Positions 13,913-23,123 of a DNA stretch of 27,876 nucleotides are shown here, piece after piece. The DNA lies in the IMG/VR virus record IMGVR_UViG_3300044619_001023, positions 1 to 27,876 of that record, one strand, 5' to 3'. The number at the start of each line of letters is the position of its first letter. Positions within the stretch are counted from its first letter, which is position 1. This DNA is from a virus. A program made the translations under genes and the position numbers. The notes under the pieces are model-generated. The model was not told the DNA's origin. It did not search any database and was given only the letters and a program-made list of their open reading frames with translations.

Positions 13913-16109
13913 TCCTTTTATAGAAGTTCCTACTTGGGAAAACGGTGCCTGGACAACAACATCTTTTGAAACAAGAGATGACTTTAGAGAATTTGTCCAT
14001 ACCTGTTTTAAAGAACCTGGTAAATACGAGTTTGATGAAACATCTTTATTGTTTAATCAACAAGCTAGGAATTTTAATAAAAATGGATTTTATTGTGGAT
14101 CACCTTTTAAAAGCAGAGACTTTATAAACTATTGGGACGATCAAAAAACAAAGTGTAGAAAAGGAGCTATTTATAAAAACAATGGTAAAGTTTGGTATAT
14201 ACCTAGAGACTATTACATGTTCCTTAACTTTTTAAGAATCAATGATAAAGAACAAAAAAAGTTTGACTTTGCTTCTATCAGGGATGCTCAGTATCATATG
14301 GCTCTATATGAGTTATTAGCTGAGTTAAACTATAAGCATGCTGCTATTCTAAAGAAAAGACAGATAGCTTCTTCTTATTTTCATTGTGCTAAACTTATTA
14401 ATACTCTTTGGTTTGAAGAAACGCCTATTCTCAAAATAGGTGCTAGTCTAAAAGATTATATTAATGACAAAGGTTCTTGGAAATTTTTAGAAGAATATAG
14501 ATCTTTTTTAAATCAACATACGGCTTGGTACCGACCAATGAATCCTGGTAAAATGGGTAACTGGCAACAGCAGATAGAAGAAATGAGCACTCAAGGTAGA
14601 AAGTTCTTAAAAGGTTTAAAGGGTGTAATGTCCATGCTAACTTTTGAGAAAGATCCAACAGCTGGTGTCGGTGGACCTTGTACAATATTCTTCCACGAAG
14701 AAGCAGGTATTGCTCCTAAGATGGATCAGACTTATGAGTTCCTTAGACCTGCTCTACAATCTGGTCATATGACTACAGGTTTATTTATTGCAGCAGGATC
14801 CGTGGGTGATCTAGATCAATGTGTTCCTTTGAAAGAGATGATACTTAGACCTTTATCTAATGATATATACGGAGTAGAAACAAATCTACTAGATGATCAG
14901 GGCACTGTAGCAATCACCGGATTATTTATTCCAGAGCAGTGGTCTATGCCTCCTTACATTGATGAGTATGGTAATTCTAAAGTAGAAGATGCTTTGGAAG
15001 CGATAGCTTCTATGAGAAAAGCTTGGAAAAAAGATTTAACTCCAGAAAAATATCAGCTTCGTATATCTCAGCATCCTATTAATATAAGTGAAGCATTTGC
15101 TTATAGAAAAGTTTCTATGTTTCCAATGGAGTTAGTTGGTAGTCATAAAAGAAAAATTCTTGATAAAGACTTTCCATATGAGCTTGTAGAGTTACACAGA
15201 AATCTAATAGATAATAAGATAGAACATAAGCTTACAAATAAAATACCTATATCAGAGTTTCCAATAACTAAAGACACTGAAGACAAAACAGGTGCAATAG
15301 TTGTCTGGGAAAAACCAGATAAAAATGCTGAATGGGGCACATACTATGCATCAATTGACCCGGTATCAGAAGGTAAAACAACTACATCAGAATCTCTTTG
15401 TTCCATCTATGTTTACAAAAGAGCTGTAGAAGTAAAGAGAATTAAAGGAGAATTAGTAGAAACTTTTATAGAACATGATAAAATTGTTGCGGCCTGGTGT
15501 GGTAGATTTGACGATATAAATAGAACCCATGAAAGATTAGAGTTCATAATTGAATGGTATAATGCGTGGACAATCATAGAAAACAATATATCTTTGTTCA
15601 TTCAATATATGATTAGTAAGCATAAACAAAAATACTTAGTACCTAAAGATCAGATAATGTTTCTAAAAGACCTTGGAGCTAATAGAAATGTTTATCAAGA
15701 ATATGGTTGGAAGAATACTGGTGTTTTATTTAAAACACATCTACTTAGTTATCTTATTGAATTTTTAAAAGAAGAGATTGATGTTGAAACTAAGGAAGAT
15801 GGAACAGTGGTAAAAAGAGTATATGGTATATCAAGAATACCAGATGTTATGGCTATGAAAGAGATGGAAGCTTATGATGATGGTGTCAATGTCGATAGAT
15901 TAGTTTCTTTAGCTGCTTTGATTGCTTTTGCAAAGATTCAGCAATCTAATAGAGGTCTAAAGAAAAGAGTTGAACATATACAAACAAAATCTTTGCAAAA
16001 AGAGAATAATTTATATAAATTAGTGAGCAGTCCTTTTCGCCATATGGGGAAGGGGAATTCTATTTCCGGTGGTAAGCCTCCAAGAAATATGTTTAAAAAT
16101 ATAAGATAA
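13905..16109 (+). CDS. large terminase subunit (TerL)
   Basis: A 734-aa packaging motor: ATPase plus nuclease. A degenerate Walker A lies at KKRQIASSY (150-158), comparable to the R-Q-x-x-x-S form of some terminases. Walker B with catalytic Glu is TIFFHEEAG (F262-F263-H264-E265-E266). The C-terminal RNase H-like nuclease starts with YYASIDPVSEG (D485) and ends with VNVDRLVSLAALIAFA (D664), giving acidic residues for metal binding. The length fits crAss-like terminases. It lies immediately before the portal gene, the usual order. In the cell it docks on the portal, cuts concatemeric DNA and translocates it. The start overlaps the preceding gene by 8 nt. Confidence 0.9.
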   Translation: MSNPFIEVPTWENGAWTTTSFETRDDFREFVHTCFKEPGKYEFDETSLLFNQQARNFNKNGFYCGSPFKSRDFINYWDDQKTKCRKGAIYKNNGKVWYIPRDYYMFLNFLRINDKEQKKFDFASIRDAQYHMALYELLAELNYKHAAILKKRQIASSYFHCAKLINTLWFEETPILKIGASLKDYINDKGSWKFLEEYRSFLNQHTAWYRPMNPGKMGNWQQQIEEMSTQGRKFLKGLKGVMSMLTFEKDPTAGVGGPCTIFFHEEAGIAPKMDQTYEFLRPALQSGHMTTGLFIAAGSVGDLDQCVPLKEMILRPLSNDIYGVETNLLDDQGTVAITGLFIPEQWSMPPYIDEYGNSKVEDALEAIASMRKAWKKDLTPEKYQLRISQHPINISEAFAYRKVSMFPMELVGSHKRKILDKDFPYELVELHRNLIDNKIEHKLTNKIPISEFPITKDTEDKTGAIVVWEKPDKNAEWGTYYASIDPVSEGKTTTSESLCSIYVYKRAVEVKRIKGELVETFIEHDKIVAAWCGRFDDINRTHERLEFIIEWYNAWTIIENNISLFIQYMISKHKQKYLVPKDQIMFLKDLGANRNVYQEYGWKNTGVLFKTHLLSYLIEFLKEEIDVETKEDGTVVKRVYGISRIPDVMAMKEMEAYDDGVNVDRLVSLAALIAFAKIQQSNRGLKKRVEHIQTKSLQKENNLYKLVSSPFRHMGKGNSISGGKPPRNMFKNIR

Positions 16110-16110
16110 G

Positions 16111-18885
16111 ATGAAAGTATTAAATGCAATGCAGCTCAAATCAGGAGCTAAAGCTGAGTACAACAGGATGGGTAGTATTACTCAACCTGTTCAATTTATT
16201 CCAAGAAGTGAAAAAGACAAAGAATGGGTGTCTTGGAACATGGACTGGCTTGAGTGGCAAGGTCTTAAGCAAATCAGAAGAAATGCTAGAAGGCTTATGA
16301 AAAATTATAAGCTTGCCAAAGGGATCATTGATAAAACTGATTACATTGTTCAAGAAGATAACGAGATGCGTGATCTGGTTGAGACTTTAACTAAAGATGA
16401 TTCAACAGCTTTGGAGTTAAAGTTTTATCCAATTATTCCTAATGTTATTAATACCATGACAGCTGAGTTTGCTAAAAGAAATAGCAAGATATCATTCACA
16501 GCTGTTGATGAGTATTCTTATAATGAGTTAATGGAGCAAAAACGCGCAGCTATTGAAGCTGTTTTGTTGGAAGATGCTCAGAATATGTTGATAACTAAGA
16601 TGTTAGAATCTGGAGCAGATCCTAATGATCCAGAGATGCAACAGCAGATGCAACAACAATTGGCTCCCGAAAATCTAAAAACATTACCAGAGATTCAAGA
16701 CTTTTTTAGCAAAAGCTACAGAAATGTTGCAGAAGAATGGGCTTCTCATCAGTTAGCTATTGATGAAGAAAGATTTAGAATGGATGAGCTAGAAGAAAGA
16801 GGATTCAGAGATAGCTTAATTACTGATAGAGAATTCTGGCACTTTAGGATGATGGAAGATGATTATGATGTAGAATTGTGGAATCCTGTTTTAACATTTT
16901 ACCATAAATCTCCAGAAGTAAGATATATTTCCCAAGGTAATTGGGTTGGTAAAATTGAGATGATGACTGTTGCTGATGTTATAGACAAGTACGGCTATAT
17001 CATGAACGAGGAGCAGTTGGAATCTATAGAGGCTATCTACCCGGTTAGATCAGCAGGTTATCCTATTCAAGGGTACCAAAATGATGGTGCTTATTACGAT
17101 GCTACAAAAGGCCATGAGTGGAATGTTAATATGCCATCTTTAGCTTATAGACAATTCGTATCCATGTGGGATAACTTTGTTTACAATGGTGGAGATATTG
17201 TTAACTGGATCATGGGTGAATCAGAAGATTACTTTGATATGGGTATGGCTTACATGCTTCGCGTAACTACTTGTTATTGGAAGTCTCAGCGTAAGGTGGG
17301 TCATCTAACCAGAATAACAGAAGCAGGTGAAGTTATCACAGATGTCGTAGATGAAAGTTACAAAATAACAGATAAGCCTGTTTATAATAACATGCTTGTT
17401 AAAAATAAAAACAAAGATACCTTAGTATTCGGAGAACACATAGATTGGATTTGGATTAACCAAACCTGGGGAGGAGTAAAGATTGGTCCTAACCATCCTA
17501 CATTCTGGGGTATGAATAATCCAGGTGGTGTAAATCCTATTTACCTAGGTATTGATAAAAATGTAATTGGTCCACTAAGATTCCAATTCAAAGGTGATAA
17601 TACTTTGTATGGATGTAAATTACCAGTAGAGGGATCTGTATTTGGAGATAGAAATACTAGATCTACAGCTTTAGTAGATTTGATGAAACCTTATCAAATA
17701 GGGTACAATATTGTTAACAATCAGATAGCAGATATCCTGGTAGATGAATTAGGTACTGTGATCATGTTGGATCAGAATGCTTTACCTAGACATTCCTTGG
17801 GTGAAGATTGGGGAAAAAATAATTTAGCAAAAGCCTATGTAGCAATGAAGAATTTCCAAATGCTACCTCTAGATACAAGCATCACTAATACAGAAAACGC
17901 TTTAAATTTCCAACACTTCCAAGTGATGAATCTAGAGCAAACTCAAAGGATGATGTCTAGGATTCAGATGGCTAACTACTTTAAACAACAAGCTTTTGAA
18001 GTTATAGGTATTACTCCTCAGAGAATGGGTCAGCAAATAGGACAAACTGAAACAGCTAAAGGTATAGAACAAGCTGTGGCTGGATCTTATGCTCAAACAG
18101 AGATGTATTTTATACAACACTCTGATTACCTGATGCCTAGAGTACACCAGATGAGAACTGATTTAGCACAGTTTTACCATTCTAAAAAACCTTCTTTAAG
18201 ATTACAATACATGACTAGCAAAGAAGAAAAAGTAAACTTTGAAATAAATGGTACTACTTTATTGCTAAGAGATATAAATGTTTACGCTACAACTAGATCT
18301 AATCATAGAGCATTACTAGAACAAATGCGTCAATTGGCTATGAGTAATAATACAGCCGGTGCAAGTATCTATGATCTTGGTGAAGTTATACAAAGCAACT
18401 CTTTATCTGAGCTTTCTTCTACATTGAAAGGAATAGAAGATAAAGCTAATGCAGCTCGTCAAGAACAAATGCAGCATGAGCAACAGATGAAGCAGATGGA
18501 AGTTGAACAGCGTACCAAAGAAAAACAAATGGAGCTTGATGCTAAAGCTCTTGAAGAAGAAAAGAATAGAAGAAAAGATATCTTGGTTGCTGAGATTAAA
18601 TCTGCAGGCTATGGTGCTATGCAAGATATTAATCAGAATATGCAGAGTGATTTCCAAGATACTCTAGATAAAATTCAACAGTCTAATGAGTTTAATCAAA
18701 TCATGAATTTTGATAAAACTAAAGAGGTTAATAAACAATCCCAGTTTAGAGAAAAAGTAAATCTAGAAAGGGAAAAGTTACAGAATCAAAGAAACCTTAA
18801 AGATGTTGATTTACAGATAGCTAGAGAGAATAAAAACAAGTATGACGAGAAAGCAAAACAAAAAAATAAGGAGAAGAAAAAGTAA
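16111..18885 (+). CDS. portal protein
   Basis: A 924-aa portal, one base after the terminase. The N-terminal region has NMDWLEWQGLKQIRRNARRL, then NYKLAKGIIDKTDYI (about 64-78), a start I associate with portals of crAss-like phages. A large central part carries Trp-rich segments (IDWIWINQTWGGVKIG) of the stem/clip/wing. The final ~150 residues (from about 773) form a Gln/Glu/Lys-rich coiled coil ending in a poly-Lys tail, longer than in typical portals, which may reach into the capsid or contact scaffold. It would form the dodecameric channel for DNA entry and exit. A terminator follows the stop, which ends the unit. Confidence 0.85.
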   Translation: MKVLNAMQLKSGAKAEYNRMGSITQPVQFIPRSEKDKEWVSWNMDWLEWQGLKQIRRNARRLMKNYKLAKGIIDKTDYIVQEDNEMRDLVETLTKDDSTALELKFYPIIPNVINTMTAEFAKRNSKISFTAVDEYSYNELMEQKRAAIEAVLLEDAQNMLITKMLESGADPNDPEMQQQMQQQLAPENLKTLPEIQDFFSKSYRNVAEEWASHQLAIDEERFRMDELEERGFRDSLITDREFWHFRMMEDDYDVELWNPVLTFYHKSPEVRYISQGNWVGKIEMMTVADVIDKYGYIMNEEQLESIEAIYPVRSAGYPIQGYQNDGAYYDATKGHEWNVNMPSLAYRQFVSMWDNFVYNGGDIVNWIMGESEDYFDMGMAYMLRVTTCYWKSQRKVGHLTRITEAGEVITDVVDESYKITDKPVYNNMLVKNKNKDTLVFGEHIDWIWINQTWGGVKIGPNHPTFWGMNNPGGVNPIYLGIDKNVIGPLRFQFKGDNTLYGCKLPVEGSVFGDRNTRSTALVDLMKPYQIGYNIVNNQIADILVDELGTVIMLDQNALPRHSLGEDWGKNNLAKAYVAMKNFQMLPLDTSITNTENALNFQHFQVMNLEQTQRMMSRIQMANYFKQQAFEVIGITPQRMGQQIGQTETAKGIEQAVAGSYAQTEMYFIQHSDYLMPRVHQMRTDLAQFYHSKKPSLRLQYMTSKEEKVNFEINGTTLLLRDINVYATTRSNHRALLEQMRQLAMSNNTAGASIYDLGEVIQSNSLSELSSTLKGIEDKANAARQEQMQHEQQMKQMEVEQRTKEKQMELDAKALEEEKNRRKDILVAEIKSAGYGAMQDINQNMQSDFQDTLDKIQQSNEFNQIMNFDKTKEVNKQSQFREKVNLEREKLQNQRNLKDVDLQIARENKNKYDEKAKQKNKEKKK

Positions 18886-18890
18886 CTTAG

Positions 18891-18931
18891 TGATATAGTG
18901 CGAAATTTTTTCTTTTGCACTATATCATTTT
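18891..18931 (+). terminator. intrinsic terminator after portal
   Basis: TGATATAGTGC (18891-18901) and GCACTATATCA (18917-18927) form a perfect 11-bp stem. The 15-nt loop can pair further (GAAA with TTTT). Four T follow. It lies 6 nt after the portal stop. Confidence 0.8.
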
Positions 18932-18954
18932 AACTATATTAAGTTTAAGTATCG

Positions 18955-18962
18955 TATATTTG
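18955..18962 (+). promoter_or_regulatory. Bacteroidota -7 promoter element before scaffold/capsid unit
   Basis: TATATTTG is placed 24 nt after a terminator and 37 nt before the ATG at 19000. No clear -33 TTTG lies at the ideal distance. Context makes it the probable promoter of the capsid unit. Confidence 0.55.
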
Positions 18963-18985
18963 AGATTATTATAATTGTCAGTAAC

Positions 18986-18999
18986 AAAAACCAACAAAT
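18986..18999 (+). promoter_or_regulatory. A/C-rich translation leader, copy 2
   Basis: AAAAACCAACAA (18986-18997) ends two bases before the ATG at 19000, exactly as at 9471 and 22068. Confidence 0.6.
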
Positions 19000-20283
19000 A
19001 TGGCAGATAACAACAACGGTACAACTACTGTTAGTACAGTAGATGTAGCAGATTTAGACTCGATTTTAGGATCTCCCACAGGAGAAAGTGTGATGGTCCC
19101 AGATCAGGGTGGAAGCAAAGAAGTTAAAAAACCTAACTTGTTTACTTCAAAACCAGTAGATATGACGTTCCTTGATAAGGATGATGATGACGATGATGAC
19201 TCTAGTAGTTCTTCACCAGCATCTACACAAGCAAGTGCTTCAACAACTACTACAAGTGGTGCACCGGCAAGTGATGATGACGATGATAAAAACATAGATG
19301 CATTATTATCACCCGATGGTTCTGATAAAGGTGGTCGTCCTAAGATGGATAAGAATGGTATGTTAGAGCTTGCTAAAAAGCTTATCGACCAGAAGAAGCT
19401 TATTCCATTTGATGATGATAAACCTTTAGAAAAATATACTGTTCAAGATTTTGAAGAGTTATTTGAAGCAAACTTTGAAGAAAGAGAAAGAAAAGCAAGA
19501 GAAGAGATTCCTCTTGAGTTCTTTGATAGTTTGCCGGTAGAATTACAAGTTGCAGCAAAATATGTAGCTGATGGTGGTGCGGATTTAAAAGGTTTATTTA
19601 GAACCCTAGCCCAAGTAGAAGAGGTTAGACAATTAGATCCTTCTGAAGATAATGATCAGGAGCAAATTGTTAGATCTTACTTGCACGCAACCCAATTTGG
19701 TACCGCTGAGGAAATCGAAGAGGAAATTACCAGTTGGAAAGACCGTGATGAGTTAGGTGCTAAAGCTAAGAAATTTAAACCAAAGTTGGATGCTATGCAA
19801 GAACAAGTTGTAGCTAGACAGTTAGCACAACAAGAGCAGATGCGTAAACAACAAGCCGCTCAAGCACAAATGTATATGGACAATGTGTATAAAGTCCTTG
19901 AACCCGCAGAAATTAACGGTATCAAGTTAGATAAAAAAACACAGAGTTTATTATACGCTGGACTAGTACAACCTAATTATCCTTCTATATCAGGTAAGCC
20001 TACTAATATGTTAGGACACCTTTTAGAGAAGTATCAATGGGTAGAACCTAGACATGATTTAATCGCCGAAGCTCTTTGGTTACTAGCTGATCCTGAATCA
20101 TATAGAAACAAAGTAAGAGAAATAGGCAAAAAAGAAGCAACAGAGAAAACAGTTAGAATGTTAAAAACAGAAGAAAAAAATAAGATATCTTCTACAACAT
20201 CTGATGATTTTGATCAGGATAACAAGAGACAGTCTTCTCAACAAAAGCTTCAAAGACCAAGTCAAAACTTTTTTAAACGATAA
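19000..20283 (+). CDS. scaffold-like capsid assembly protein
   Basis: A 427-aa acidic protein between portal and major capsid genes. The N-terminus is disordered: Thr-rich, then seven Asp (61-67) followed by five Ser (68-72), an Ala/Ser/Thr linker and five Asp (92-96). The middle is helical with a Gln/Ala-rich coiled coil (QEQVVARQLAQQEQMRKQQA), and the C-terminus is basic (RPSQNFFKR). Acidic, helical, with a basic tail, and placed before the capsid gene: this fits a scaffolding protein, whose basic end often binds the capsid shell. No protease motif is seen. A minor capsid or internal core protein is the alternative. Confidence 0.6.
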   Translation: MADNNNGTTTVSTVDVADLDSILGSPTGESVMVPDQGGSKEVKKPNLFTSKPVDMTFLDKDDDDDDDSSSSSPASTQASASTTTTSGAPASDDDDDKNIDALLSPDGSDKGGRPKMDKNGMLELAKKLIDQKKLIPFDDDKPLEKYTVQDFEELFEANFEERERKAREEIPLEFFDSLPVELQVAAKYVADGGADLKGLFRTLAQVEEVRQLDPSEDNDQEQIVRSYLHATQFGTAEEIEEEITSWKDRDELGAKAKKFKPKLDAMQEQVVARQLAQQEQMRKQQAAQAQMYMDNVYKVLEPAEINGIKLDKKTQSLLYAGLVQPNYPSISGKPTNMLGHLLEKYQWVEPRHDLIAEALWLLADPESYRNKVREIGKKEATEKTVRMLKTEEKNKISSTTSDDFDQDNKRQSSQQKLQRPSQNFFKR

Positions 20284-20313
20284 TTAATAACAACCTAAAA
20301 CAAAAAACAAAAA

Positions 20314-21939
20314 ATGAGCACTCCAGTTTTAAACAATGGTATTTTCCTAAGAGATACCAACTATCAAGCGAGTTCACATGTTGATTCTTATCACTTAGTG
20401 AATATGCTAAAAAATGCTGAACCTATGGATATGGGTCCAGTAGACATTTGGGCAATGGCACAAAAAGTAGAAATGCCTCTTTACCAATTATCATCTTTTG
20501 GTGGTAAGAACATTATCATGGTTGATAATGCGCGTGGTGAATACAAATGGCAAACTCCTGTGTCACAAGATCTTCCTTTCATTATTGAAGATATTGAGCC
20601 AGAAAACTACAACAAAGGTATTGATGGTACAACCTTCAAAATCAAAATCAGCCGTAGAGAATTTGGTCATGGTGATATCATCACTTATGATAAGTTTAAC
20701 GGTTGCGAGTTGTATATCACAGCTGATGATATCCTTCCAATGAGCGATGGATTTGTCTACACCGTTCAATTAGTTAACAATGATAACTATAAGTTCTTAG
20801 ACAACAAATACTTAACCAATGGAACCAAAATCTTCCGTAAAGGTTCTGCTCGTGGTGAGTATGGCGAAAGATTCTCTGATATCGCAACACGTGCTGGTTT
20901 CCGCGAGTTCTACAACTTCGTAGGTGGAGCTGAAGCACATGTTCACTATTCAGTATCTTCTCGTGCTGATTTAATGACTCGTGGTGGTATGAATGCTGAT
21001 GGCACAGTACCTGTAACTGAGATTTGGAGAAACTTTGATAAAACAATGGATCCATCAATCTCTAAGATTGAAGATATGGTTGCTAAAATGGGTAAAGATT
21101 ATGTTAAGCGTGCTATGGGTAATGGTACTTTAACTCGTACCTTTATGACAACTATGGAAGCAGCTCACTTAACTAAGGTAGCTCAAGATATTGAGACTTA
21201 CTTAATGTGGGGTCATGGTGGTCGCGTTAAGCAAGATGGTCCAGATGATATCCGTTTATCAGTAGGTTTATGGAAGCAATTGGATAACTCTTTCAAACGC
21301 GTATACAACAAATCAGGTTTCTCACTTGAATTGTTCCGCGCTGAGTTATATAACTTCTACGCTGGTCGTGTGGAATTCCAAGGTCCAGATCCTAAGAGAC
21401 AATTAATTGTTCAAACAGGTATGGGTGGTATGAGATTAGTAAATGAGGCTATCAAGCGTGAAGCTGTTAACTCTGGTTTAGTAATCCAAGCTGCATCTAA
21501 CAATGGTATCGGAGCTATCTCTGGTCAAGGTATGGATTTGAACTTCGGATTTGCTTTCACATCTTATGTGATTCCATTCTTAGCAAATGTGAAGTTTGTA
21601 TTGAACCCTGCTTTTGATAACTTACATACCAATGATATTGAGAACCCAATCATAGATGGTAATCCTTTATCATCTTATAGCTTCATCATTTTCGATATCA
21701 CTGATACAGGAAATGACAACATCTTCATGTTGAAGTTATCTTGGGATAATCAATTGAAATGGTGGTATCAAAACGGTACTATGGATTACATGGGCCGTAC
21801 ACAAGGTTTTGCTTCAGTTGGTCAGTTTAATGGATACCGTGTTTATATGACACAGACCATGCCTGCTATCTGGGTAAAAGATCCTACCAAGGTATTGAAA
21901 ATTGTAATGAGAAACCCAATCACAGGTGGATCATTCTAA
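20314..21939 (+). CDS. major capsid protein
   Basis: A 541-aa protein, slightly longer than crAss-like capsid proteins. The position after scaffold, the absence of membrane segments and the mix of helices and beta strands fit an HK97-fold shell protein. Segments such as SRADLMTRGGMNADGTVP and EAAHLTKVAQDIETYLMWG would belong to the peripheral and axial domains. Codon use differs from its neighbours: by my count Arg is mostly CGT/CGC, whereas terminase and portal use mainly AGA, a sign of very high expression. An A-rich leader (AACAAAAAACAAAAAATG) precedes the start. A GC-rich structured region follows the stop. Confidence 0.85.
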   Translation: MSTPVLNNGIFLRDTNYQASSHVDSYHLVNMLKNAEPMDMGPVDIWAMAQKVEMPLYQLSSFGGKNIIMVDNARGEYKWQTPVSQDLPFIIEDIEPENYNKGIDGTTFKIKISRREFGHGDIITYDKFNGCELYITADDILPMSDGFVYTVQLVNNDNYKFLDNKYLTNGTKIFRKGSARGEYGERFSDIATRAGFREFYNFVGGAEAHVHYSVSSRADLMTRGGMNADGTVPVTEIWRNFDKTMDPSISKIEDMVAKMGKDYVKRAMGNGTLTRTFMTTMEAAHLTKVAQDIETYLMWGHGGRVKQDGPDDIRLSVGLWKQLDNSFKRVYNKSGFSLELFRAELYNFYAGRVEFQGPDPKRQLIVQTGMGGMRLVNEAIKREAVNSGLVIQAASNNGIGAISGQGMDLNFGFAFTSYVIPFLANVKFVLNPAFDNLHTNDIENPIIDGNPLSSYSFIIFDITDTGNDNIFMLKLSWDNQLKWWYQNGTMDYMGRTQGFASVGQFNGYRVYMTQTMPAIWVKDPTKVLKIVMRNPITGGSF

Positions 21940-21945
21940 CCATTA

Positions 21946-21989
21946 GCACTCTGCGGGTAGGACTCTCCCACCTACCCGCTACATGGTGC
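21946..21989 (+). ncRNA. GC-rich hairpin after the capsid gene
   Basis: GCGGGTAGG (21953-21961) and CCTACCCGC (21971-21979) form a perfect 9-bp stem around a 9-nt loop. An outer GCAC/GTGC (21946-21949 with 21986-21989) can extend it across an internal loop. No T tract follows, so it is not a standard terminator. It may protect the 3' end of the capsid mRNA or attenuate downstream transcription. Confidence 0.6.
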
Positions 21990-21990
21990 C

Positions 21991-22044
21991 TTTGCCTAGA
22001 TGATGCTTTAAGCATGTAGGATTATAACCTGATCTAGGCGCAAA
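21991..22044 (+). ncRNA. branched three-way-junction RNA element
   Basis: GCCTAGAT (21994-22001) pairs with ATCTAGGC (22032-22039) over 8 bp, and TTT (21991-21993) with AAA (22042-22044) past a 2-nt bulge. Inside, ATGC-TTTAA-GCAT (22003-22015) and AGG-ATTATAA-CCT (22018-22030) form two hairpins. Together they make a three-way junction that ends 24 nt before the leader of the next gene. Confidence 0.5.
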
Positions 22045-22067
22045 TGTCAGACAAAAAATAAACCACC

Positions 22068-22081
22068 AAAAACCAACAAAA
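22068..22081 (+). promoter_or_regulatory. A/C-rich translation leader, copy 3
   Basis: AAAAACCAACAA (22068-22079) ends two bases before the ATG at 22082. It is identical in sequence and spacing to the copies at 9471 and 18986. Confidence 0.6.
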
Positions 22082-23107
22082 ATGAGTAAAACAAACATGA
22101 CAATGGTAGAGTTACCTACCGTATCTGAAAAAGGTAAGATTACAATTAAACCGTTCTTTGATCCTAATGTAGATAACCTAGGATTGCAAAACTATGGAAT
22201 AGCGCTTTTTGATGGCGTATTTCATGAAGAGCAATTAGCTTGTGTAGAAAACAATGGAATTATAAGATACATTACTGGTCTTAATCCTTTTGCTCCAGAT
22301 GTAAAGTTAATTCAAGATCCTGAGAAAAGAGAAGCTAGAATTAGTGAGATTAATAAAGTTGTAGCTAAACTAGAAGCAGAATTAGCAACAAATATCTTAG
22401 ATCCTAAAGATCCAGATTTTTGGAACAAAGTAAAATTGTTATCTCCAAGTAATGAAAGTTTTTGGAGCAAGATTACTGTAAGATGTGGTAATCAGCCTGT
22501 GCCTCTAGATCCTGAAGCTAACTCATATGATTTAATTAAATTATATGCTATTGAAGCTGGTGGATTTTCTATCGTAGCTAAAAGCTATGAAGATGCTAGA
22601 AGCAGAGCTGTATCACCTAAGTTTTATTTAGATAAAGCTGTTACAACAATTGCTACTAAAACAGAAGTTAAGAAACTTAGAAATAAAGCTTTATCTGAAC
22701 TCGAAGCTATATTTAAAAAGAATCCAAGTAAGCTTATGTATGTTGCAAAAGTTGTTGATGGCAACAGTGCTCAATACAAGAAATCTACTCCTTTAGATGT
22801 TATCTATGACAACATGGATAAATATATTACAGGTGAAGGTGTTGAGACTAATTTAAGAAGAGCAGCTGAAACTTTCTTAGAAGCTTGTGAACAAGATGTT
22901 GAAAGTCTTAAGCTAAGAGCTTTGGTAAAAGATGCTAACTTCTATAAATTAATAGCCACAAAATCAGATGGTATGATTTATCATATGGCATCACAATCAA
23001 TGATGGGTCGTAACTCATCAGAGTGTATAGAGTATCTAAAGAATCCTTTAAATGATAAAATACTAGGAGAATTACTATCTAAGATAGAAGGATATTGGAA
23101 AAAATAA
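22082..23107 (+). CDS. conserved virion structural protein
   Basis: A 341-aa soluble protein after the capsid gene. The first ~100 residues (ITIKPFFDPNVDNLGLQNYG, then GIALFDGVFHEEQ) look beta-rich. The rest is helical, with Lys/Glu/Ala-rich stretches and a helical C-terminus (ECIEYLKNPLNDKILGELL). No enzyme motif is visible. A protein of this kind follows the capsid gene in the crAss-like blocks I recall, of unclear role. It may be an auxiliary capsid or internal protein. Arg is mostly AGA, unlike the capsid gene. Confidence 0.6.
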   Translation: MSKTNMTMVELPTVSEKGKITIKPFFDPNVDNLGLQNYGIALFDGVFHEEQLACVENNGIIRYITGLNPFAPDVKLIQDPEKREARISEINKVVAKLEAELATNILDPKDPDFWNKVKLLSPSNESFWSKITVRCGNQPVPLDPEANSYDLIKLYAIEAGGFSIVAKSYEDARSRAVSPKFYLDKAVTTIATKTEVKKLRNKALSELEAIFKKNPSKLMYVAKVVDGNSAQYKKSTPLDVIYDNMDKYITGEGVETNLRRAAETFLEACEQDVESLKLRALVKDANFYKLIATKSDGMIYHMASQSMMGRNSSECIEYLKNPLNDKILGELLSKIEGYWKK

Positions 23108-23123
23108 TTTAAAACTAAATAAC

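Noticed and set aside
13945-14127. Extra forward frames inside terminase (13945) and capsid (20498) genes
   Set aside because: They overlap genes with clear motifs in another frame and show no initiation context.
21991-22044. Possible tRNA in the gap after the capsid gene
   Set aside because: The closing stem spans only 46 nt, there is no T-arm consensus and no anticodon arm of correct size.
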